Numbered from the stretch's first letter, positions 1-8,984 are shown. The stretch: DNA of 64,000 nt from Algoriphagus aestuariicola (GCF_017254835.1 NZ_JAFKCW010000003.1:124001-188000); one strand, 5' to 3'. Notes: generated from the sequence alone by a model not told the origin. A program made the numbers and translations.

Positions 1-1
1 C

Positions 2-442
2 GGCTTGCAAAAAAATGAAATTCCTTCTTTCAAACTCGACGGGGGAAAGATTGAAGTCCAACAGCTCTTTGGTGAATGGGATGGTACAAAAGGGGCTTTT
101 GAGGGCAATTTCCCTGTTTCCCTGAGTACGCTGTATTTGGAGAGCGGAAGTTCATTTGAAAAAACGATCCCCGAAGGAGAAAATGTTTTTTTCTATCTGG
201 TCAGAGGGGTGCTGAAAGTGAATGGAACAGATGTCCTTTTCCGCCATTTGGTCGAATTTGGCAAGGAGGATGAAAAAATCACAGTCGAAGCACTGGAAGA
301 TTCTGTCCTCATCCTCGGCCACGCCAAGCCCTTCGACGAACCTCTAGTCGCAGAAGGCCCTTTTGTCATGAACACCCAACAACAGATCGCCGAGGCATAC
401 GAAGACTACCGAGCTGGAAAGTTCGGCAGCTGGGATTACTGA
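2..442 (+). CDS. Pirin family protein, C-terminal half (5' end outside window)
   Basis: The visible 146 codons match the second cupin domain of pirins: the end carries the family's GPFVMNT block, followed by an AYEDYRAGKFG-type segment just before the stop. Pirins are about 230-290 residues, so roughly half the protein, including the metal-binding N-terminal cupin, should lie before base 1. The reading frame is open to the window edge; the TTG at 5 is only the first start-like codon inside the window and is unlikely to be the true start. Pirins are metal-binding cupins, some with quercetinase activity; the substrate here cannot be told. It ends directly against the convergent gene at 443. Confidence 0.85.
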   Translation, partial: GLQKNEIPSFKLDGGKIEVQQLFGEWDGTKGAFEGNFPVSLSTLYLESGSSFEKTIPEGENVFFYLVRGVLKVNGTDVLFRHLVEFGKEDEKITVEALEDSVLILGHAKPFDEPLVAEGPFVMNTQQQIAEAYEDYRAGKFGSWDY

Positions 443-1216
443 TCAGCTATCGATGATATCCTGAGAGATGAGTTTGTAGATCTCGGCGATCGATGGATTG
501 TAGTTCAGGAACTGGTGATGATCCTCCAAAGTCTCGTAGTCCTCTCGGATCGCTGGCCCAGTTTGGGCGTTCTTTGCGCCGATTTGAAGGCTTTTTGAGA
601 TCGTCTCGATGATCAGTGGTTTCAGCATCTCAAAGTCCAAGCCTTGGCGTCTCATAATTTCTTCCGAAATACGGATCATATGGTTGGTGAAGTTGCTGGC
701 AAAGACAGCGGCTACATGGACGCCTTTACGATCTTTGGAACGTACAGTATAAGTAAGCGGAGAGAGGCTCTTAGCCAACTTTTTCAGCTTTTGCAAAGTC
801 TCCTCGTCGCCTGCCTCCAGCAGGAAAGGGACTTCTTCAAAGTCAATTTTTCGCCCCTTGGTAAAAGACTGCAACGGATAAAGAATTCCCGTATAGCTCG
901 CCGAGCTATAGCCCAAAACGTCCAGCGGCATTGTCCCTGAGGTGTGAACAAGGATGCTTCCCTCAGGCAAAATCACCTCATCGGCCAATTCTGGAATCGC
1001 AGAATCCTTCACTGCGAGGATAAAAATCTGGGCTCGACTCTCGGAGAAATCCAAGTCGTCCGTAGCCTCGGTGGAGTATAATCGCTCGGTGATTTGGTTT
1101 GCCTTGTCGAAATCCCGTGCATAGACCTCCGTAATCTCGTGTCCGGCATCCTCCAGCGCAGGAGCCAAATGCCAAGCAACGTTGCCGGCCCCCAAAATGG
1201 CTATTTTGAACTTCAT
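443..1216 (-). CDS. DUF2520 / Rossmann-like NAD(P)-binding protein
   Basis: 257 residues. The N-terminus has a Rossmann fold signature (AILGAGNVAWHLAPAL, about residues 5-20), then a segment typical of the YfjZ/ProC-like DUF2520 family (VHTSGTMPLDVL; later HVAAVFASNFTNHM). The family resembles NADP-dependent oxidoreductases related to pyrroline-5-carboxylate reductase and ketopantoate reductase; substrate unknown. I chose the ATG at 1216, whose product starts MKFKIAILG, as an ATG eight codons upstream adds residues outside the fold. Convergent with the pirin gene with no gap; no terminator is seen between them. Confidence 0.85.
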   Translation of the reverse strand: MKFKIAILGAGNVAWHLAPALEDAGHEITEVYARDFDKANQITERLYSTEATDDLDFSESRAQIFILAVKDSAIPELADEVILPEGSILVHTSGTMPLDVLGYSSASYTGILYPLQSFTKGRKIDFEEVPFLLEAGDEETLQKLKKLAKSLSPLTYTVRSKDRKGVHVAAVFASNFTNHMIRISEEIMRRQGLDFEMLKPLIIETISKSLQIGAKNAQTGPAIREDYETLEDHHQFLNYNPSIAEIYKLISQDIIDS

Positions 1217-1380
1217 GGCGGAATTAAGCCAATTTTGCACAAAAGAAAAAACGTACCCGACTTGACGTAACTACTGTATTTTGAGTAAATTCTACCCAAT
1301 TGTTTAGCTGACCGTTCTTTATAGATTCAAGCTGGCAAGCAAGCTAAGACCGAAAGAGTCATCATCAACTAGACCATCCC

Positions 1381-1809
1381 ATGAAGCTATCCCTATCATC
1401 AACAAAGACAAAAATGCTTCTGCTATCTTTTATACTTCTTTCTGGTTGCTTCAATATCACCAAGCCAACCCGATTTATCGGAAAAGTAATTGACAGCAGT
1501 ACCAATGCGCCCATTCTTGAGGGTTCTCTAATTTTTGTTGGGACAAAATTAAACGTTGTTAATTACATCCTTACAACACGAGACACCATTCATTTAGATG
1601 CTGAAGGTAACTTTGACTGGACTTTGACTCCTGATGATGAAGGAATCCCATTCATCGAAGTTTTCGTTTTAGCCCGACAAGCGCACAATAGTGAGCCTAT
1701 CTATTTAACTACAGAGTTTTTAGACTGTTCCCCGTATGTTTGTCATGACTTTGCTCCAGGGAAAACTTATCGGTTTGACCTCGAGGTCACTTGGCCACCA
1801 GAAGAATAG
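1381..1809 (+). CDS. Small secreted lipoprotein, function unknown
   Basis: 142 residues. The N-terminus is a lipoprotein signal with lipobox LLSGC (Cys23), so the mature protein is probably anchored in the outer or inner membrane facing the periplasm. After the signal there is a short segment (FIGKVIDSSTNAPI) resembling the start of a carboxypeptidase-regulatory-like beta-sandwich. I do not recognise a family. An internal ATG at codon 12 would shorten the signal without removing the lipobox. Base composition is somewhat more AT-rich than the flanking housekeeping genes. Followed by a strong bidirectional terminator. Confidence 0.7.
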   Translation: MKLSLSSTKTKMLLLSFILLSGCFNITKPTRFIGKVIDSSTNAPILEGSLIFVGTKLNVVNYILTTRDTIHLDAEGNFDWTLTPDDEGIPFIEVFVLARQAHNSEPIYLTTEFLDCSPYVCHDFAPGKTYRFDLEVTWPPEE

Positions 1810-1862
1810 AAACTTCTCCAACTTGAAGGAAACACCATCAGTTCTTGATAGGCATCTATGAA

Positions 1863-1894
1863 AAAAGCCATTCAGAGAGGTCTGAATGGCTTTT
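1863..1894. terminator. Bidirectional intrinsic terminator
   Basis: Perfect 14-bp stem (1863-1876 with 1881-1894) and a four-base GAGG loop; A-tract on the left and T-tract on the right let it work in both directions. It separates the rightward lipoprotein gene from the leftward lpdA gene. Confidence 0.85.
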
Positions 1895-1915
1895 ATATAT
1901 CACAAATTCTGAAAA

Positions 1916-3313
1916 TCAAACGTGCAATGCGCGATTGTCGGTAGCTGCCAAACACGCTTCCTTGAACGCCTCCGTATAGGTCGGGTGCGCATGGGACATT
2001 CTTGAGACATCCTCTGCAGAAGCGCGGAATTCCATCGCAACCACCGCCTCGGCGATCATGTCGGCGGTTCTTGGCCCGATCATATGTACGCCTAAGATTT
2101 CGTCTGTCTCAACATCTGCCAAGACCTTCACCAAACCGTCGGTATCCATGGAGGCTCTCGCACGGCCAGAAGCCAAGAATGGGAATTTACCGGTCTTGTA
2201 CTTTCTTCCTTGCTCTTTCAACTGCTCTTCAGTGTACCCTACGGCAGCTACCTCCGGCCAAGTATAAACCACGCCTGGGATCAAGTTGTAGTTGATGTGC
2301 GGCTTTTGACCCACTAGGGTTTCGGCTACGAATACGCCTTCTTCTTCCGCCTTGTGAGCGAGCATCGCGCCCTTCACCACATCTCCAATTGCGTAGATGT
2401 TTGGCACGTTGGTTTGAAGGTGATCGTTAACTTCGATCTGGCCTCTTTCTGTCAATTTCACTCCAGCAGCCTCCGCATTCAGCCCTTCGGTATAAGGTCT
2501 TCTACCGATAGAAACCAAAACGTAGTCACCATTGATCTCCACCGTTTCACCCTTGCCATTGTCAGCTTTCACGGTCACTTCCTTGCCGGTATTCTCCACG
2601 GAAGTCACTTTGTGCTTGAGGTAAAACTCAAAGCCAATCTTCTTCAGTGACTTCTGAAGCTCTTTGCCCATGGTGCGGTCCATGGTAGGAATCAAGGAAT
2701 CCATGAACTCGACTACGGAAACCTTGGCTCCCAGACGAGCATAGACAGAGCCCAATTCCAATCCGATCACACCACCGCCTATAACAACCAGATGCTTTGG
2801 AATCTCCTTCAGGTTCAAAGCTTCAGTAGAAGTAATGACGCGATCCTTGTCCAGCTTGATAAATGGAAGTGTAGAAGGCTTAGAGCCCGTTGCGATGATG
2901 ATATTTTTGCCTTGGATCTCAGAAGATGAGCCGTCTTCCTTGGTCACCTTTACGGTCGTAGCATTCACGAACGAACCCAAACCTTGGTGAACGTCGATCT
3001 TGTTTTTCTTCATCAAAAACTGGATGCCATCCACGTTTTGCTTCACTACATCATCCTTGCGGGAGATCATCTGAGTAATGTCCGCGCTGAGATTGGACAG
3101 GTTGATTCCGTGGGTTTTGAAGGTATGGGCGGCATTGTGGTAATGCTCCGAGGAATCCAAAAGTGCCTTGGACGGGATACAGCCCACATTGAGGCAAGTC
3201 CCGCCAAGGGTAGAATATTTTTCAACAATGGCTGTTTTCATCCCGAGTTGCGCGCAGCGAATCGCCGCTACATATCCTCCGGGACCGGAGCCGATTACTA
3301 TGACGTCGTACAT
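1916..3313 (-). CDS. lpdA: Dihydrolipoyl dehydrogenase (E3)
   Basis: 465 residues, usual E3 length. FAD-binding GSGPGG at residues 8-13; redox disulfide in GGTCLNVGCIPSK (Cys40, Cys45); NAD-binding GGGVIGLELGSV near residue 180; second FAD motif YAIGDV; C-terminal catalytic HP...E dyad (His443, Glu448). It reoxidises dihydrolipoyl groups on the E2 subunit with NAD+. Last gene of the leftward order sucA-odhB-four-helix-bundle gene-lpdA, so it most likely serves the 2-oxoglutarate dehydrogenase complex, and possibly other lipoyl enzymes. The 5' flank is occupied by a heptamer repeat array 12 bp from the start codon. Confidence 0.97.
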   Translation of the reverse strand: MYDVIVIGSGPGGYVAAIRCAQLGMKTAIVEKYSTLGGTCLNVGCIPSKALLDSSEHYHNAAHTFKTHGINLSNLSADITQMISRKDDVVKQNVDGIQFLMKKNKIDVHQGLGSFVNATTVKVTKEDGSSSEIQGKNIIIATGSKPSTLPFIKLDKDRVITSTEALNLKEIPKHLVVIGGGVIGLELGSVYARLGAKVSVVEFMDSLIPTMDRTMGKELQKSLKKIGFEFYLKHKVTSVENTGKEVTVKADNGKGETVEINGDYVLVSIGRRPYTEGLNAEAAGVKLTERGQIEVNDHLQTNVPNIYAIGDVVKGAMLAHKAEEEGVFVAETLVGQKPHINYNLIPGVVYTWPEVAAVGYTEEQLKEQGRKYKTGKFPFLASGRARASMDTDGLVKVLADVETDEILGVHMIGPRTADMIAEAVVAMEFRASAEDVSRMSHAHPTYTEAFKEACLAATDNRALHV

Positions 3314-3325
3314 TTTTTTTCGTTT

Positions 3326-3357
3326 GTACCAAGTACCAAGTACGAAGTACCAAGCAC
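3326..3357 (+). repeat. Heptamer repeat array, left arm (GTACCAA units)
   Basis: About four and a half tandem 7-bp units (GTACCAA, GTACCAA, GTACGAA, GTACCAA, then a degenerate one). It is the inverse complement of the array at 3795-3819 and lies 12 bp upstream of the lpdA start codon. Confidence 0.85.
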
Positions 3358-3364
3358 CCGGAAA

Positions 3365-3718
3365 TTAAACATTAAGACTCATTTTGAGCTTGGCAATCAT
3401 ATTTTGGATGTGCTCAAGCCGCTTTTCAAATTTCTGATAATCTTCCGTCGTGATGAAGTCCAGCCTGTTTGAAATAATCAGCTGGATATCCAATTCAAAG
3501 GAAGATCCTTGGGCTATTCCCAAGAAGTTGTTGAACTCTTTGGCAGTATTTCGCCCAGCTCCCTCAGCAATATTTGACGGTATGGAGATCACACTTCTGT
3601 TGATCTGACTGATCAAACCGTATCGCTCCTCTTCTGGCAGCTTCTCGGTGATCTTATAGACTTCAACCGCTAGGTCTATGGCCTTTTGCCAAACAAGCAA
3701 TTCTTTGAATCGATTCAT
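3365..3718 (-). CDS. Four-helix-bundle protein (23S rRNA intervening-sequence protein family)
   Basis: 117 residues, full family length. Family signatures are clear: an N-terminal FKELLVWQKAIDLAVEVY helix, YGLISQINRSVISIPSNIAEG with the invariant NIAEG, then FLGIAQGSSFELDIQL. Members form four-helix-bundle pentamers and are related to Avd, the accessory protein of diversity-generating retroelements; the stand-alone version has no established function. Here it sits between two TCA-cycle genes, with which it has no expected functional tie, and is flanked by inverted heptamer repeats. No reverse transcriptase or template/variable repeats are nearby, so a retroelement role is unsupported. Confidence 0.93.
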   Translation of the reverse strand: MNRFKELLVWQKAIDLAVEVYKITEKLPEEERYGLISQINRSVISIPSNIAEGAGRNTAKEFNNFLGIAQGSSFELDIQLIISNRLDFITTEDYQKFEKRLEHIQNMIAKLKMSLNV

Positions 3719-3727
3719 GGGAAAGGA

Positions 3728-3765
3728 ATTTAGGTTAAAAACAAGACGATGAATTTAACCTAAAT
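3728..3765 (-). promoter_or_regulatory. Perfect 12-bp hairpin upstream of the four-helix-bundle gene
   Basis: ATTTAGGTTAAA (3728-3739) pairs exactly with 3754-3765 around a 14-base loop. It ends 10 bp before the start codon, so it would lie in the mRNA leader. There is no T-tract on the leftward strand, so it is not an ordinary terminator; it may be a translational control structure or part of the element. Confidence 0.55.
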
Positions 3766-3794
3766 ACACAAGTTTCCCTATGAGCGCGGGCTTT

Positions 3795-3819
3795 GTACTT
3801 GGTACCTGGTACTTAGTAC
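3795..3819 (+). repeat. Heptamer repeat array, right arm (GTACTTG units)
   Basis: Three and a half tandem 7-bp units in inverse complement to the array at 3326-3357. It ends 3 bp from the odhB stop codon. Confidence 0.85.
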
Positions 3820-3822
3820 GGC

Positions 3823-5346
3823 TTAAACACCAAACAACAATCTCGTCGGATCCTCAAGCAATTGCTTTACGCGAACGAGGAAGCTTACAGACTCCCGTCC
3901 ATCGATGATTCGGTGATCGTAGGAAAGTGCGACATACATCATCGGGAGTATTTTCACCTCGCCATTCACTGCCATGGGGCGCTCCACGATGTTGTGCATG
4001 CCAAGAATGGCGGACTGGGGCGCGTTGATGATCGGTGTGGACATCATGGAACCAAATACGCCACCGTTGGTGATGGTGAAGGTACCGCCAGTCATCTCCT
4101 CGATGGAGAGCTTGTTGTCTCTCGCTTTGCCTGCGAGTCGGACGATTTCCTTCTCGATTTGGTCAAAAGACATGGCCTCGGCATTTCTGACCACAGGTAC
4201 AACCAAGCCTTTTGGCGCAGATACCGCAATGGAAATATCACAGAAATCATTGTATACAATCTCATTGCCGTCGATTTGCGCATTTACTGCGGGCCATTCT
4301 TTCAAGGCTACGCAAACCGCTTTGGTAAAGAAGGACATAAAGCCCAATCCTACACCATGCTTTTCTTTGAATTGATCTTTGAATTTGGATCGCAGATCCA
4401 TGATCGGCTTCATGTTCACCTCATTGAACGTGGTGAGCATAGCGGTTTCGTTCTTCACAGCTACCAAGCGACGGGAAACCGTTTTTCTCAAAGAAGACAT
4501 TTTTTCTCTTCTCACATTTCTGGAGCCAGGAACGACAGGAGCTGCCTCTACGGCTTTGGCTGCAGGTGCAGCAGCTGGCTGAGCATCCGGAGCAGGTTTT
4601 TGAGCGCCGACGGCATCCTCCTTGGTAATTCTTCCATCTTTGCCGGTTCCTGACACCGCGCTTGGAGCAATTCCTTTTTCTGCCAAAATCTTGGATGCGG
4701 CAGGAGAAGCATGACCCGTAGCGTAGGTGGAGGCAGAAGATGCCGGTGCAGATGCCGCAGCCGGGCTGGAGAGTGCGGCTGGAGCTGAAGTCTGGGATGG
4801 AGCTCCGTCGGTGACTTCTATCTTGCAGATCAGCCCGCCGATCTCCAACACGTCTCCCTCTTTGGCTACATGTCTCAAAATCCCCGTTGCTTCTGCAGGA
4901 AGTTCAAATGTCGCCTTGTCGGAATCAACCTCTGCGATAATTTCATCTAGGGAGACAAAATCCCCGTCCTTCTTGATCCAGTTGGCCAAAGTCACCTCAG
5001 TGATGGACTCTCCAACGGTAGGCACGATCATTTCCTTCACTTCTCCGGTAGAAGAAGACTTTGCGGCAGGAGCTGCAGCAAGTTCAGCAGGTGTAGAAGC
5101 GACAGCGCTTTCTCCATCTTCAATCACACAGATCAAACCGCCGATCTCTACCGTATCGCCTTCTTGGGCTTTGATCCTCAAAATACCTGCAGCCTCGGCT
5201 GGAAACTCAAAAGTAGCTTTGTCGGATTCCAACTCGCACAGGATTTCATCCAACTGCACGGTGTCTCCGTCTTTTTTAAACCATTGCCCAACGGTGACTT
5301 CAGAGATGGATTCTCCCACAGTGGGCACTTTCATTTCTTTGCTCAT
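3823..5346 (-). CDS. odhB: Dihydrolipoyllysine-residue succinyltransferase (E2o) with two lipoyl domains
   Basis: 507 residues. Two tandem lipoyl domains with ESDKA/DSDKA lipoylation sites (Lys43 and Lys144), Ala/Pro/Ser-rich linkers, a peripheral-subunit-binding domain near 213-246 ([13 protein letters not shown]), and a C-terminal catalytic domain ending with [10 protein letters not shown] (His478, Asp482). It transfers succinyl groups to CoA in the 2-oxoglutarate dehydrogenase complex. E. coli SucB has one lipoyl domain; two are found in some Bacteroidota and actinobacterial-like E2 proteins. The 95 bp between sucA and this gene contain an intrinsic terminator, so odhB may depend on read-through or its own promoter. 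Confidence 0.96.
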   Translation of the reverse strand: MSKEMKVPTVGESISEVTVGQWFKKDGDTVQLDEILCELESDKATFEFPAEAAGILRIKAQEGDTVEIGGLICVIEDGESAVASTPAELAAAPAAKSSSTGEVKEMIVPTVGESITEVTLANWIKKDGDFVSLDEIIAEVDSDKATFELPAEATGILRHVAKEGDVLEIGGLICKIEVTDGAPSQTSAPAALSSPAAASAPASSASTYATGHASPAASKILAEKGIAPSAVSGTGKDGRITKEDAVGAQKPAPDAQPAAAPAAKAVEAAPVVPGSRNVRREKMSSLRKTVSRRLVAVKNETAMLTTFNEVNMKPIMDLRSKFKDQFKEKHGVGLGFMSFFTKAVCVALKEWPAVNAQIDGNEIVYNDFCDISIAVSAPKGLVVPVVRNAEAMSFDQIEKEIVRLAGKARDNKLSIEEMTGGTFTITNGGVFGSMMSTPIINAPQSAILGMHNIVERPMAVNGEVKILPMMYVALSYDHRIIDGRESVSFLVRVKQLLEDPTRLLFGV

Positions 5347-5410
5347 GGTTCTATGTTTTTCCCTTCGGGTTATTTTGGAAGGTGGTTAAGAAATATTTTC
5401 ATTCAAAAAC

Positions 5411-5432
5411 AAGCCCGGCCGAACCCGGGCTT
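5411..5432 (-). terminator. Intrinsic terminator between sucA and odhB
   Basis: Eight-bp stem AAGCCCGG/CCGGGCTT (5411-5418, 5425-5432). Read leftward it is followed by GTTTTTG. It would end or attenuate the sucA transcript before odhB. Confidence 0.7.
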
Positions 5433-5441
5433 TGATCAAGG

Positions 5442-8234
5442 TTAAATTTTTAGCGCTTGGGATACAATGTTTTTCTGCTCTTCTACGTGTACTTTGTTGT
5501 ATCCGGTAGCCGGAGATGCACTTGGCTTCCTTGCGATGAGCTCCATCGGAAGCTCTTTATACAGCAGTCGAAGCAGGTAGTTCCAGTAACCCATGTTTTC
5601 GGGCTCTTCCTGAACCCAAACTACCTCGGCGCCTTTGTACGACTTCAACACCTCAAGGATTTGATTTTTCGGAAGCGGATGGAGCTGTTCGATTCTGACA
5701 ATCGCCACGTTTCTGATTTTCTCCTTTTCTCTCGCTTCTTCCAGATCATAATATACCTTTCCAGTACATAAGACCACTCGTTTGACATCCTTAGCGTCGA
5801 CGGTGGTATCTGGCAGAACCTCCCTGAATCTACCTGAGGTAAACTCGGACATAGGAGAGACCACTTTCGGGTGTCTCAAAAGCGACTTGGGAGACATCAC
5901 CACGCATGGCTTTCTGAATTCCCAAGCCAGCTGTCGTCTTAGCAAGTGGAAGAAGTTGGACGGCTCTGTAATATTGGCTACGACCATATTGTATTCCGCG
6001 GAAAGCTGCAGGAATCGCTCCGGACGGGCATTGGAGTGCTCTGGGCCTTGCCCTTCATACCCGTGAGGCAGAAGCATCACCAGACCACTCATACGCTGCC
6101 ATTTGGATTCCCCGGAAGAGATAAACTGGTCAATCATTGTTTGTGCGCCGTTGGCAAAGTCACCAAACTGACCTTCCCAAAGCGTCAAAGCGTGTGGGTT
6201 GGCAATGGAGTAGCCATATTCATAGCCTAATACGGCGTATTCAGAAAGCAAGGAATTGTAGATATGGAATTGCCCCTTTCTGTCTTTCATTTCCTTCAAA
6301 GAATTGAAAGGCTGATTGGTGTTGGCATCATGGATCACTGCATGTCGATGGGAGAAAGTTCCCCGCTGTACGTCCTGTCCTGTGAGCCTCACGGTTTTGC
6401 CTTCCAAAAGAAGAGATCCGTACGCAAGCAGCTCAGCTGAAGCCCAGTTGAGCTCTTTGGTCTCAAAGAACATGTCCTTTCGCTGCTTCATCTGCGCCTC
6501 GATCTGCTTGATCGGCTTGAAGCCTTTTGGAACGAAGGTGAGCGCGTTCGCTACCTTTTCGATGGTTTCTGGGGAGATGCCTGTTTCAGGAGATTTCTCA
6601 AAATCTTCCGCAACGGACCGTCTCAAGTGCGCCCATTCTCTCTCAAACTTGGTAGCCTGATAGGGAAGTGGCTTCTCCTTGACCATATTTAGACGATCTT
6701 GGAGCAGCTGACGAAACTCCTCGTCCATCTGTGCGGCAATCTTCGCGTCAAAGTCACCTCGCTCTGTCAGTTTTTTGACATAAATCTCACGCGGATTTGG
6801 GTGCTTCGAGATGAGATTGTACAGCTCAGGCTGTGTAAACTTGGGTTCATCGGACTCATTGTGACCATGGCGCCTGTAGCAGACCATGTCCACAAATATG
6901 TCTTTGCTGAACTTCTGCCGAAACTCAGCTGCCAACTTCGAGGCAAAAACAACCGCTTCAGCGTTGTCACCATTGACGTGGATTACTGGGGCATCGATGA
7001 TCTTCGCGACGTCAGTACAATAGATGGAAGATCTTGCGTCATCAAAATCAGTGGTAAATCCCACTTGATTGTTGATCACAAAGTGGATGGTGCCGCCGGT
7101 ATTGTAGCCTTTCAAGCCAGCCATTTGGGTGACTTCGTAGACGATACCCTGTCCGGCGACCGCCGCATCCCCGTGAATCAAGATCGGAAGGGCTTTTGTC
7201 GCATCATGCTTATGGGCATGGTCAATTTTTGCCCTTACAAATCCCTCAACCACCGGATTTACTGCCTCTAGGTGGGATGGATTGGGAGCTAGCTTAAGAT
7301 GAACCTTTTTGTTTTCCGGAGTGACGATGTCAGATGAATAGCCCATGTGATACTTCACATCACCATCACCCATAGTGAGATCTGGCTTGGCAGTTCCTTC
7401 AAATTCAGAAAAAATCTGCTCATAGGTCTTACCCATGACATTTGCCAAGACATTCAGACGGCCACGGTGTGCCATACCGATCATCACTTCCTCCACTCCG
7501 TGTTGCGCAGCGGTGTTGATGACAGCATCAAGGAAAGGAATGGTGCTTTCCCCTCCTTCCAAGGAAAATCTCTTTTGACCCAAGTATTTGGTATGGAGGA
7601 AATTCTCAAAAACCACCGCCTGGTTCAGTTTAAAAAGGATGCGCTTCTTTTCGTCATGAGAGGGATTGAAGGCCAAAGCTTCCTTTTCTACTTTGGTCTT
7701 GAACCAATCCAAGATCTCCGCATCTCGGATATATAAATATTCGAAGCCCATTGGGCCTTCATATATCGTCTTGAGCGCCGCAAGAATCTCAGACAGGGTC
7801 GCACTGCCTATTCCGATTTCATTCCCTGCTTGAAAGACTGTCGCCATATCCTCCTGACCTAGCCCGAAATACTCTGGGTCAACCATCGGCTTGCGGTCTC
7901 TTCGTTCCCTAACTGGGTTCGTCTTGGATTTCAAATGGGCTCGTGAGCGATACGCGTGGATCAAAGCTCTAACTTTGATCTCCTTTGGCAACTGCTCCAT
8001 GTCCATAATCGTACCCGGAGTAGCCAAAGCACCATTTTTGGGAACCGGTTTTGAGCTAGTCTCCGCCTTCCCGTTTCCATTTTCCTCCTGACCGTAGTTA
8101 GTGAGAGCGAAATCAAATCCGTCAAAAAATTCTTTCCAGCTTGGGTCTATTGAGGCAGGTTCATTTTTGTAAGTCGCATAGAGCTCATCGATGTACGATA
8201 CGTGCGCATTTGCGATAAAAGAGAATTTATCCAT
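5442..8234 (-). CDS. sucA: 2-oxoglutarate dehydrogenase E1 component
   Basis: 930 residues, standard length. The N-terminus begins FSFIANAHVSYIDELYATYK with the LYxxY-type E1o signature, followed by a disordered linker, then the thiamine-diphosphate core: EVMIGMAHRGRLNVL, HLEAVNPVVEG, IHGDAAVAGQGIVYE (Mg/ThDP-binding GDA) and RRHGHNESDEP; the C-terminus has the transketolase pyrimidine domain (LLPHGYEGQGPEHSNARPE). It decarboxylates 2-oxoglutarate in the TCA cycle. I chose the ATG at 8234 because the family starts near MDKFSF; an ATG eight codons upstream is possible. A TAGCTTTG element at 8256-8263 (leftward) fits the -7 consensus 22 bp upstream; no convincing -33 box. Confidence 0.97.
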   Translation of the reverse strand: MDKFSFIANAHVSYIDELYATYKNEPASIDPSWKEFFDGFDFALTNYGQEENGNGKAETSSKPVPKNGALATPGTIMDMEQLPKEIKVRALIHAYRSRAHLKSKTNPVRERRDRKPMVDPEYFGLGQEDMATVFQAGNEIGIGSATLSEILAALKTIYEGPMGFEYLYIRDAEILDWFKTKVEKEALAFNPSHDEKKRILFKLNQAVVFENFLHTKYLGQKRFSLEGGESTIPFLDAVINTAAQHGVEEVMIGMAHRGRLNVLANVMGKTYEQIFSEFEGTAKPDLTMGDGDVKYHMGYSSDIVTPENKKVHLKLAPNPSHLEAVNPVVEGFVRAKIDHAHKHDATKALPILIHGDAAVAGQGIVYEVTQMAGLKGYNTGGTIHFVINNQVGFTTDFDDARSSIYCTDVAKIIDAPVIHVNGDNAEAVVFASKLAAEFRQKFSKDIFVDMVCYRRHGHNESDEPKFTQPELYNLISKHPNPREIYVKKLTERGDFDAKIAAQMDEEFRQLLQDRLNMVKEKPLPYQATKFEREWAHLRRSVAEDFEKSPETGISPETIEKVANALTFVPKGFKPIKQIEAQMKQRKDMFFETKELNWASAELLAYGSLLLEGKTVRLTGQDVQRGTFSHRHAVIHDANTNQPFNSLKEMKDRKGQFHIYNSLLSEYAVLGYEYGYSIANPHALTLWEGQFGDFANGAQTMIDQFISSGESKWQRMSGLVMLLPHGYEGQGPEHSNARPERFLQLSAEYNMVVANITEPSNFFHLLRRQLAWEFRKPCVVMSPKSLLRHPKVVSPMSEFTSGRFREVLPDTTVDAKDVKRVVLCTGKVYYDLEEAREKEKIRNVAIVRIEQLHPLPKNQILEVLKSYKGAEVVWVQEEPENMGYWNYLLRLLYKELPMELIARKPSASPATGYNKVHVEEQKNIVSQALKI

Positions 8235-8336
8235 AGTCAATTTTTCTGAACAAGGCAAAGCTAAGGCCTACAGCCCGCAATAAAAAACTGCTTATTTGCC
8301 TTACCAAATATTAATTTCAGATGACTGGGAAATAAA

Positions 8337-8364
8337 AAAAGCAGCGCCGTATGACGCTGCTTTT
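8337..8364 (-). terminator. Intrinsic terminator of the SusC-SusD operon
   Basis: Ten-bp stem AAAAGCAGCG/CGCTGCTTTT (8337-8346, 8355-8364). Leftward it continues into a run of seven T. It lies just past the stop of the last operon gene and before sucA. Confidence 0.85.
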
Positions 8365-8391
8365 GGATTAATTAGGATAACTATTCGTTTT

Positions 8392-8967
8392 CTATTCCAC
8401 GTCGACAAAGTACTGGAACGGAGAATCGTAGAACGGAGCACCTGCCACGTTGGTGGTCACGTTACCTGAATGGAACTTCCTGCCTTTTTTGTCGGTCAAA
8501 ATCAAGCGGAACTCGAACACATCACCCTTCTGGATATCAGCTGCAGTCAAACCGACGGCCGAAATGGCTTCTGGCGCCGTCACCACAAATGATGTTCTGA
8601 GAAACCTCGATTTTCCACTTGGGTCTGGACCAAAAGCTGATGCCGGGATGGTCGTCACCGATGCGTCGCCGTTCTCGGGAGTATAATCGAGACCAACCCC
8701 CGTGATCAAGCGTCGGTGCCTTACCATGATTTCGACAGTTTCTACAGTCGCCCCATCCTCAATGTCCACAGCCTCCAAAGTCAAAGCAAAGGTAGAATTT
8801 GCCAGATTGGCACTTTGGAAGTCAACACTGGTACGGGCTATCGTTCTTAGGTAGGCACCGGTATCAAATGTGGTATACGGTACATTTGGCTCGACTGAAT
8901 CTCTACAAGAACTCAGAAAGGTCAGCGCTAAAGCAAGCAAACCAAAACTATATCTTAACTTTTTCAT
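8392..8967 (-). CDS. Lipoprotein encoded with a SusC/SusD pair
   Basis: 191 residues from the ATG at 8967 (product begins MKKLRYSFGLLALALTFLSSC; lipobox Cys21). An earlier in-frame start at 9021 would overlap the SusD gene and place 18 hydrophilic residues before the signal, so I reject it. The rest is predicted beta-rich with no motif I recognise. Third gene of the leftward susC-susD operon, 17 bp after susD. In such cassettes a short third lipoprotein is often a surface ligand-binding protein; that role is inferred from position only. Confidence 0.8.
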   Translation of the reverse strand: MKKLRYSFGLLALALTFLSSCRDSVEPNVPYTTFDTGAYLRTIARTSVDFQSANLANSTFALTLEAVDIEDGATVETVEIMVRHRRLITGVGLDYTPENGDASVTTIPASAFGPDPSGKSRFLRTSFVVTAPEAISAVGLTAADIQKGDVFEFRLILTDKKGRKFHSGNVTTNVAGAPFYDSPFQYFVDVE

Positions 8968-8984
8968 TGTCTCTTCTTTTTCAG

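Larger units (their letters stand above)
3326..3819 (-). mobile_element. Putative small element: four-helix-bundle gene between inverted heptamer repeats
   Basis: What is seen: the left border (3326-3357) is a 7-bp-period array of GTACCAA-like units; the right border (3795-3819) is a similar array in inverse complement (GTACTTG-like units). Between them lie a 117-codon four-helix-bundle gene and a perfect 12-bp hairpin just before it. The unit fills nearly all the space between odhB and lpdA. What is known: genes of this family also occur inside intervening sequences of 23S rRNA genes bounded by inverted repeats. Mobility is my inference; no transposase and no clear target duplication is visible. 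Confidence 0.45.

Noticed and set aside
3365-3718. Diversity-generating retroelement accessory gene (Avd)
   Set aside because: Fold family is related, but there is no reverse transcriptase or template/variable repeat pair nearby.
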